DNA of 64,000 nucleotides from Azospirillum sp. B510 (GTDB lineage: Bacteria > Pseudomonadota > Alphaproteobacteria > Azospirillales > Azospirillaceae): NCBI RefSeq assembly GCF_000010725.1, contig NC_013858.1, forward strand, positions 1 to 64,000, in the 5' to 3' direction. Position 1 is the first letter of the stretch. Each line of letters opens with the position of its first letter. The position numbers and the translations under genes are program-made. The notes under the pieces are model-generated. The model did no database searches. It saw nothing but the letters and a program-made list of their open reading frames with translations, and was not told the DNA's origin. Positions 58,075 to 64,000 of the stretch are shown piece after piece.

Positions 58075-58119
58075 CCCCCACCTGACCTCCCCCACCCAGT
58101 GGGGGAGGTCAGGTGGGGG
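58075..58119. repeat. Perfect 20-bp-arm inverted repeat between pcaF and pcaD
   Basis: The arm 58075-58094 (CCCCCACCTGACCTCCCCCA) is exactly complementary to 58100-58119, with a 5-base loop. It has no T-run and lies inside an operon, so it may be a repeat element of REP type, or tune expression of downstream pca genes. Confidence 0.7.
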
Positions 58120-58133
58120 ACTGACATCGACGG

Positions 58134-59333
<1,200 letters not shown>

Positions 59334-59339
59334 GATGTC

Positions 59340-60152
59340 TTACCCCTCTCCGCCGCCGGCCTGCCCATGGGCGGCGGCGGTGCGGGCCTGGAGGTCGCGC
59401 AGCGCGGCCAGCGCGCCGGCGTCCGGGATTTCGGTGGTCTTCAGCTCGGGCGAGATCTTCAGATCCCAGCCGGTCGCCGCCTTCACCTGCTCCACCGTCA
59501 CGCCGGGATGGATGCTGGTCAAGGTCAGTTCCTTGGTCACCGGATCGGGGGTGAGGATGCCGAGGTCGGTGATGACCGCGGTCGGTCCGGCGCCGGGAAT
59601 GCCGGCCTTGGCCCGCGCGTCACCGCCGTCGAGATATCCCGCCGAGGTGATGAAGGGCAGCTTGCCGACGAAGGCCTTCGGGCTCTGCTTGAGGACGATG
59701 AACACCTCCTTGGCCTGGGAGGCGATCTCCGGCGCGCCGCCGGCGCCGGGCAGCCGCACCTTCGGCGCGTCATAGGGGCCGATGACGGTGGTGTTGATGT
59801 TGGCGAAGCGGTCGACCTGGGCGGCGCCGAGGAAGCCGACATCGATCCGTCCGCCTTGCAGCCAGTAGCGGAAGATCTCCGGCGTGCCGACCACGGTGTC
59901 GGCGGTCAGGGCCAGATCGCCGTCGCCGATCGACAGCGGCAGCACCGTCGGCTTGGCGCCGATCGGGCCGGATTCATAGATCAGCACCACGTCCGGCGCA
60001 TGGGTCAGCCGGGCGAGGTTGGCGGCGGTCGACGGCAGGCCGATGCCGACGAAGCAGACGGTGCCGTTCTTCAGCAGGCGGCTGGCCGCCACCGTCATGA
60101 TCTCGGTCGCGGTGAAATCCTGGGATTCGGCGGTGGTCTGGGCGGTGCTCAT
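59340..60152 (-). CDS. pcaJ: 3-oxoadipate CoA-transferase subunit B
   Basis: A 270-residue subunit. IYESGPIGAKP (near residue 60) carries the catalytic Glu region and FVGIGLPSTAANLA the N-terminal motif. It activates 3-oxoadipate with CoA from succinyl-CoA together with PcaI. The pcaI stop and its ATG overlap (TGATG). A longer upstream frame is the pcaI coding region in another phase and was not used. Confidence 0.92.
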   Translation of the reverse strand: MSTAQTTAESQDFTATEIMTVAASRLLKNGTVCFVGIGLPSTAANLARLTHAPDVVLIYESGPIGAKPTVLPLSIGDGDLALTADTVVGTPEIFRYWLQGGRIDVGFLGAAQVDRFANINTTVIGPYDAPKVRLPGAGGAPEIASQAKEVFIVLKQSPKAFVGKLPFITSAGYLDGGDARAKAGIPGAGPTAVITDLGILTPDPVTKELTLTSIHPGVTVEQVKAATGWDLKISPELKTTEIPDAGALAALRDLQARTAAAHGQAGGGEG

Positions 60153-61012
60153 CACACGGCCTCCTTCATGCTTTCGGCCAGCACGCGGCGGAAGCCGGCG
60201 AAATCGTCGGTGTCGAGGACATGGCGCCGCATCCAGGCCTGGAAGGTCTCGCGCGAGCGGGCGATCGGATCCCAGGCCTTGTAGAAGCTGTTGTCGCGCT
60301 CGGAATAGCCCTGGGCGTAGGACGGATAGGCGCCGCCGGGAACATGGCAGACGGCGGAGACCGCCCAGGTCGGCAGCACGCAGGCGTTCGTCGGCGCCTC
60401 CAGATCGTCGACGATCTCCTCGACCGTGACGATGGAACGCTTGGCGGCCAGCACCGCCTCCTTCTGGACGCCGAGGATGCCCCAGATCAGGACATTGCCG
60501 CGGCGGTCGGCCTTCTGGGCGTGGATCACCGTCACGTCGGGGCGGACCGACGGGATGGCGGCCAGCCTCTCGCCGGTGAAGGGGCATTCGACGAAGCGGA
60601 TGTTGGGATTGACCTTCGGCAGGTCGGATCCGGTATAGCCGCGCAGCAGGGCGAAGGGCAGGTTGGAGGCGCCGGCGACATAGGCGTTCGCCATGCCGGC
60701 GTGGCTGTGCTCCTCGGTCTCCAGCCTGTGGGGCCAGCCCTGCTCGACCGCGTCGCGGAAGCGGTGGAGCGAGCCGACGCCGGGATTGCCGCCCCAGGAG
60801 AAGATCAGCTTCGTAGCACAGCCCATGCCGATCAGCTGGTCGTAGATCAGGTCCGGCGTCATGCGGACCAGCGTCAGGTCGCGCCGGCCCTGGCGGACGA
60901 TCTCATGCCCGGCGGCATGGGGAATCAGGTGGGTGAAGCCTTCCAGGGCGACCGTGTCGCCGTCGCGCACAAGGCTCGCCACCGCATCGCGCAGGGGCGT
61001 GATGTTAGCCAT
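60152..61012 (-). CDS. pcaI: 3-oxoadipate CoA-transferase subunit A
   Basis: A 286-residue subunit, first gene of the operon. Residues about 15-40 (SLVRDGDTVALEGFTHLIPHAAGHEIV) form the CoA loop. The ATG at 61012 has a near-perfect GGGAGGTCAT ribosome site and is preferred over the ATG at 61063. Divergent from a Liv-type transporter across 341 bases that hold two inverted 20-bp sites. Confidence 0.93.
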   Translation of the reverse strand: MANITPLRDAVASLVRDGDTVALEGFTHLIPHAAGHEIVRQGRRDLTLVRMTPDLIYDQLIGMGCATKLIFSWGGNPGVGSLHRFRDAVEQGWPHRLETEEHSHAGMANAYVAGASNLPFALLRGYTGSDLPKVNPNIRFVECPFTGERLAAIPSVRPDVTVIHAQKADRRGNVLIWGILGVQKEAVLAAKRSIVTVEEIVDDLEAPTNACVLPTWAVSAVCHVPGGAYPSYAQGYSERDNSFYKAWDPIARSRETFQAWMRRHVLDTDDFAGFRRVLAESMKEAV

Positions 61013-61114
61013 ATGACCTCCCGATTGTGCGAAAGCCGCACGGATGTTCGTCTTTGAATCCATCGTGGCGATGGCGGCCGGCCGCTGTCAAGGGCGAAAA
61101 TCATTCATATTGAG

Positions 61115-61233
61115 CGATAATCGCACATATTGCGGCGCAACATGAGCTTTGCGTGACGATTTCAACGGGAAAACCGGTAGAAAATCGGTAATTGCAAGGA
61201 GTTAGCGATGTGACGCAATTTGTGCGATTATAG
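61115..61233. promoter_or_regulatory. Pair of inverted 20-bp operator sites between pcaI and the Liv-type operon
   Basis: CGATAATCGCACATATTGCG (61115-61134) and the reverse complement of 61214-61233 (CTATAATCGCACAAATTGCG) agree at 17 of 20 positions. The two sites point at each other, about 80 bases apart, in the middle of the divergent region. A third TTGTGCGA half lies at 61025-61032, right in the pcaI leader. One regulator bound at these sites could control both operons. Confidence 0.65.
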
Positions 61234-61353
61234 AACTCAATGTCATATATCGAACTTGACGGTTTGGGCATCCCTCAGTACGGTTGGTTTAACAGTCAAG
61301 AACCCGGACGAACAGCTCCGGCGCCGACATCATGGTCACATCTGGGAGGGACA

Positions 61354-62538
61354 ATGACGAGGACTCTGCGCAACGCGCTGCTGGGTGCGGCGTTCGGTCT
61401 GGCGCTGGCGGCCGGTCCGGCCGGGGCGGCGACCATCAAGGTCGGCGTCATCGCCCCCTTCTCGGGACCGTTCGCGATGTTCGGCAAGACCTTCAAGGAC
61501 GGCATCGCCCAGTATCAGGCCGAACATGGCCGGACGGTCGGCGCCGACACGGTGGAATTCGTCTATCGCGACCTGGAGCAGACCAACCCGGCCCAGGCCA
61601 AGGCGCTGGCGCAGGAGCTGATCGTCAAGGAGCGGGTGTCCTTCCTGGCCGGCTTCGCCTTCACCCCCGACGCCATGGCGGTCGCCCCGCTGATCGACGA
61701 GGCGAACATCCCGGCGGTGGTCTTCAACGCCGCCACCTCCGCCATCACCGAGAAATCGCCGCGCTTCGTCCGCACCTCCTTCACCCTGTGGCAGAACACG
61801 GTTCCGCTGGCCGAGCATATGGCCAGGCGGGGCATCAAGACGGCGGTGACCGCGGTCAGCGACTATGGTCCCGGCCTGGACGGCGAGGCGGCCTTCAGGG
61901 CGACCTTCGAGAAGAATGGCGGCAAGGTGGCCGACACCATCCGCATGCCGTTGAAATCGAACGATTTCGCCCCCTTCATGCAGCGCATCAAGGACACCGG
62001 CGCCGAGGCGGTCTATGCCTTCCTGCCCGCCGGCCCGACCACGCTGGCCTTCGCCAAGGCCTTCGCCGACAACGGGCTGAAGGAGAAGGGCGTCAAGCTG
62101 TTCGGCCCCGGCGACATCACCCAGGAGCCGGACCTGCCGGCGCTGGGCGACGCGGTGCTGGGCATGACCACCAGCTTCCATTACAGCCGCGCCCACGACT
62201 CGGCGGCGAACAAGGCCTTCCTCGCCAAGCACAGGGAGCTGTTCGGCAACGACGACACCGCCACCTTCACCACGGTCGGCGCCTATGACGGCACCCATCT
62301 GATCTATCAGATGATCCAGAACAGCGGTGGCAAGATCGACGGCGCCAAGGCGGTGGAGTCGGTCAAGGGGCTGAGCTGGGAAAGCCCGCGCGGGCCGGTG
62401 ACCATCGACCCGGCCAGCCGCCACATCACCCAGACCATCTATCTGCGAACGGTGGAGAAGGTCGGCGACCGGCTGGAGAATGTCGAGAAGGCGGCGTTCG
62501 CGGCGCAGCCGGATTACGGCTACAAGCCGGGCAAGTGA
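61354..62538 (+). CDS. Liv-type ABC transporter substrate-binding protein
   Basis: A 394-residue periplasmic receptor. The signal peptide (about residues 1-25, MTRTLRNALLGAAFGLALAA) is followed by TIKVGVIAPFSGPFAMFGK, the standard start of the LivJ/peripla_BP_6 fold. The ATG at 61354 has GGGAGGG 6 bases upstream and replaces a frame start 114 bases earlier. The ligand is unlikely to be an amino acid here because the operon is divergent from the pca genes; an aromatic acid is inferred. Confidence 0.9.
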   Translation: MTRTLRNALLGAAFGLALAAGPAGAATIKVGVIAPFSGPFAMFGKTFKDGIAQYQAEHGRTVGADTVEFVYRDLEQTNPAQAKALAQELIVKERVSFLAGFAFTPDAMAVAPLIDEANIPAVVFNAATSAITEKSPRFVRTSFTLWQNTVPLAEHMARRGIKTAVTAVSDYGPGLDGEAAFRATFEKNGGKVADTIRMPLKSNDFAPFMQRIKDTGAEAVYAFLPAGPTTLAFAKAFADNGLKEKGVKLFGPGDITQEPDLPALGDAVLGMTTSFHYSRAHDSAANKAFLAKHRELFGNDDTATFTTVGAYDGTHLIYQMIQNSGGKIDGAKAVESVKGLSWESPRGPVTIDPASRHITQTIYLRTVEKVGDRLENVEKAAFAAQPDYGYKPGK

Positions 62539-62608
62539 GGGGAATTCCCCCTCACCCTTCCCACGCCTGACGGCGCGGGTCCCCTCCCTCTCCCGGGACG
62601 GGAGAGGG
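62535..62608 (+). promoter_or_regulatory. Two hairpins between the binding-protein and permease genes
   Basis: GTGAGGGG (62535-62542) pairs with CCCCCTCAC (62547-62555), and CCCTCTCCCG (62586-62595) pairs with CGGGAGAGGG (62599-62608). Such stems after a binding-protein gene usually protect its mRNA or dampen read-through, giving more receptor than permease. Confidence 0.6.
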
Positions 62609-62624
62609 GAGACGGAGGGACGGT

Positions 62625-63494
62625 ATGGAAAGCGTCTTCGGGATCGCCGTCGACGGCATCGCCTATGGGATGATCCTCTTCATCATCTCGGTCGGGCTGT
62701 CGGTGACGCTGGGGCTGATGCGGGTGGTCAATCTGGCCCATGGCGCCTTCGCCATGGTCGGCGGCTATGTCGCCTCCTACGCCGCCCAGGTCGCCGGCCT
62801 GCCCTATGCCGCCGCCCTGGTGGTCGCGGTGGCGCTGACCGTGCTGGCGACCCTGCCGCTGGAGCGGCTGCTCTACCGCCGCATCTACGGGGCGGCCAAC
62901 GAGCTGTCGCAGGTGCTGCTCACCATCGGGCTGACCTTCGTCATCGTCGCCGGCATCAACTCCCTGTTCGGACCGACGCTGAAGCGCATCCCGCTGCCGG
63001 AGCTGCTGACCGGCACGGTGGCGCTGGGACCGAAGGCGATCCCGGCCCACCGCGCCTTCGTCATCGGCGCGGGAGCGGCGACCCTGCTCGGGCTGTGGTG
63101 GCTGCTGGAGCGCACCGATTTCGGCATCCGGCTGCGCGCGGCGGTCGATGACCCGGCGATGGCGGCGGCGCTCGGCATCCGCACCGAGCGGCTCTATCTG
63201 GCGACCTTCGCGCTCGGCACCGGGCTGGCGGCGCTGGGCGGCGTTCTGGGGGCGGAGCTGCTGCCGCTGGAGCCCTATTACGCCATCCGCTACATCGTGC
63301 TGTTCCTGGCGGTTGTGGCGGTCGGCGGGGCCGGCAGCATCTTCGGCTCGGCGGCGGCGGCGCTGGCGCTCGGCATCATCGACAGCGCCGGCAAATACCT
63401 GATCCCCAATTTCGGCGAGTTCTTCTTCTACGCCGCCCTGATCCTGATCCTGTTCCGCTGGCCCCACGGCTTCTTCAAAGGGAGGACGGCATGA
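62625..63494 (+). CDS. LivH-type branched-chain/aromatic ABC permease
   Basis: A 289-residue permease with about eight hydrophobic segments, typical of LivH: GMILFIISVGLSVTLGLMRVVNLAHGAFAMVGGY near the N-terminus and ALGIRTERLYLATFALGTGLAALGGVLGA near 185. It forms the channel with the LivM-type subunit encoded next. It overlaps that gene by 4 bases. Confidence 0.93.
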   Translation: MESVFGIAVDGIAYGMILFIISVGLSVTLGLMRVVNLAHGAFAMVGGYVASYAAQVAGLPYAAALVVAVALTVLATLPLERLLYRRIYGAANELSQVLLTIGLTFVIVAGINSLFGPTLKRIPLPELLTGTVALGPKAIPAHRAFVIGAGAATLLGLWWLLERTDFGIRLRAAVDDPAMAAALGIRTERLYLATFALGTGLAALGGVLGAELLPLEPYYAIRYIVLFLAVVAVGGAGSIFGSAAAALALGIIDSAGKYLIPNFGEFFFYAALILILFRWPHGFFKGRTA

Positions 63495-64000
63495 CGAGCG
63501 TCGCCGAGCGAGACGGCAAGGGCGGGCCGACGAGCGGAACCGGACCTGTCGTGCCGGCCAGGCGCCGCGACCTCGACTGGATCGGCGTTCCGCTGATCGC
63601 GGCGGCCGGGCTGGCCGCCTATTGGCTGCTGCCGGAGGATCTGGCGCTGCTGACCCGCATCGCCGCCTCGGCGCTGTTCGTGCTGTCGCTCGATCTCGTG
63701 CTCGGCTATGGCGGCATCGCCACGCTGGGGCAGGCGGCGATGTTCGGCACCGGCGCCTACGCCGCCGGCATCGCCGCGGTCAACTGGATCGACGATCCCT
63801 TCGCCCTGCTGGCGGTCGGCGGGCTGGCCGGCGGGCTGATCGCGCTGGCCACCGGGGCGCTCATCCTGCACGCGCGCGGGCTGACCCTGCTGATGCTGAC
63901 CATCGCGGTCGGGCAGATCGTGCAGGAGGTCGCCAACAAGGCGCGTGACTGGACCGGCGGCAGCGACGGCCTGTCGGGCATCGACCCGGCGCCGGTGTTC
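63491..64000 (+). CDS. LivM-type ABC permease, partial (cut by window end)
   Basis: The first 170 residues of a LivM-type permease: a charged N-terminal extension, then LPEDLALLTRIAASALFVLSLDLVLGYGGIATLGQAAMFGTGAYAAG, the LivM signature. It overlaps livH by 4 bases (ATGA). The ATPase genes expected next lie beyond the window. Confidence 0.93.
   Translation, partial: MTSVAERDGKGGPTSGTGPVVPARRRDLDWIGVPLIAAAGLAAYWLLPEDLALLTRIAASALFVLSLDLVLGYGGIATLGQAAMFGTGAYAAGIAAVNWIDDPFALLAVGGLAGGLIALATGALILHARGLTLLMLTIAVGQIVQEVANKARDWTGGSDGLSGIDPAPVF

Overview
The window reads as high-GC alphaproteobacterial DNA. Gene content, an iteron/Rep_3-type origin at the left end, TRAP and Liv-type transporters and a protocatechuate operon fit Azospirillum or a close Rhodospirillales relative. 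This is inferred from content; no marker in the window fixes the species. Core-type genes (ftsEX, plsC, ilvD, galU/ugd/pgm) share the replicon with a plasmid-type initiator, so it looks like a chromid (secondary chromosome).

Layout. 1-2113: origin, with an A+T-rich leader, two iteron clusters, a half-iteron operator and the Rep initiator gene. 2147-3684: DMT exporter and divergent MarR regulator. 3878-7037: PspA / DUF350 / DUF2491 envelope module (E. coli yjfJ-yjfL-yjfK type). 7165-10391: plsC, ftsE-ftsX and an ElyC/DUF218 gene. 10433-10998: Fur-box hemP and a copper chaperone. 11129-14943: 3-hydroxybutyrate/acetoacetate operon (GntP permease, CoA-transferase A and B, dehydrogenase) behind a consensus sigma-54 promoter with three upstream palindromes. 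15002-22206: accessory island with a YcaO-TfuA RiPP-type locus, a small Cys-free candidate precursor, a CRP-like regulator, a CRP-type operator, two ribbon-helix-helix proteins and a class III cyclase/ATPase whose 3' part is A+T-rich. 22445-24310: ilvD. 24480-27773: marR-emrA-emrB efflux. 27776-32169: DUF2934 protein, glycan glycosyltransferase, heptosyltransferase-like protein and O-antigen ligase. 32595-34523: acetyltransferases and an RluA pseudouridine synthase. 34938-38717: galU-ugd-pgm nucleotide-sugar genes. 38748-43828: YhiI-RbbA-YhhJ type ABC exporter carrying two palindromic elements in frame. 44003-48906: gluconate regulator, kinase and TRAP transporter. 49006-51200: tandem paralogues of unknown function and a small secreted protein. 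51815-53899: chemoreceptor. 53936-61012: complete pca operon (order I-J-F-D-C-B-H-G). 61354-64000: divergent Liv-type ABC transporter, cut by the window end.

How the parts work together. Several catabolic blocks look self-contained, each with transporter, enzymes and operator sites: 3-hydroxybutyrate, gluconate and protocatechuate. The pca operon and the divergent Liv transporter share an intergenic region with a near-perfect pair of inverted 20-bp sites, so the transporter probably imports a pca-pathway substrate. The most novel-looking part is 15.0-22.2 kb: a YcaO-TfuA thioamidation-type pair behind a small peptide gene without cysteine, with a CRP-type operator upstream, a CRP-like protein in the same gene row and a class III cyclase next door.
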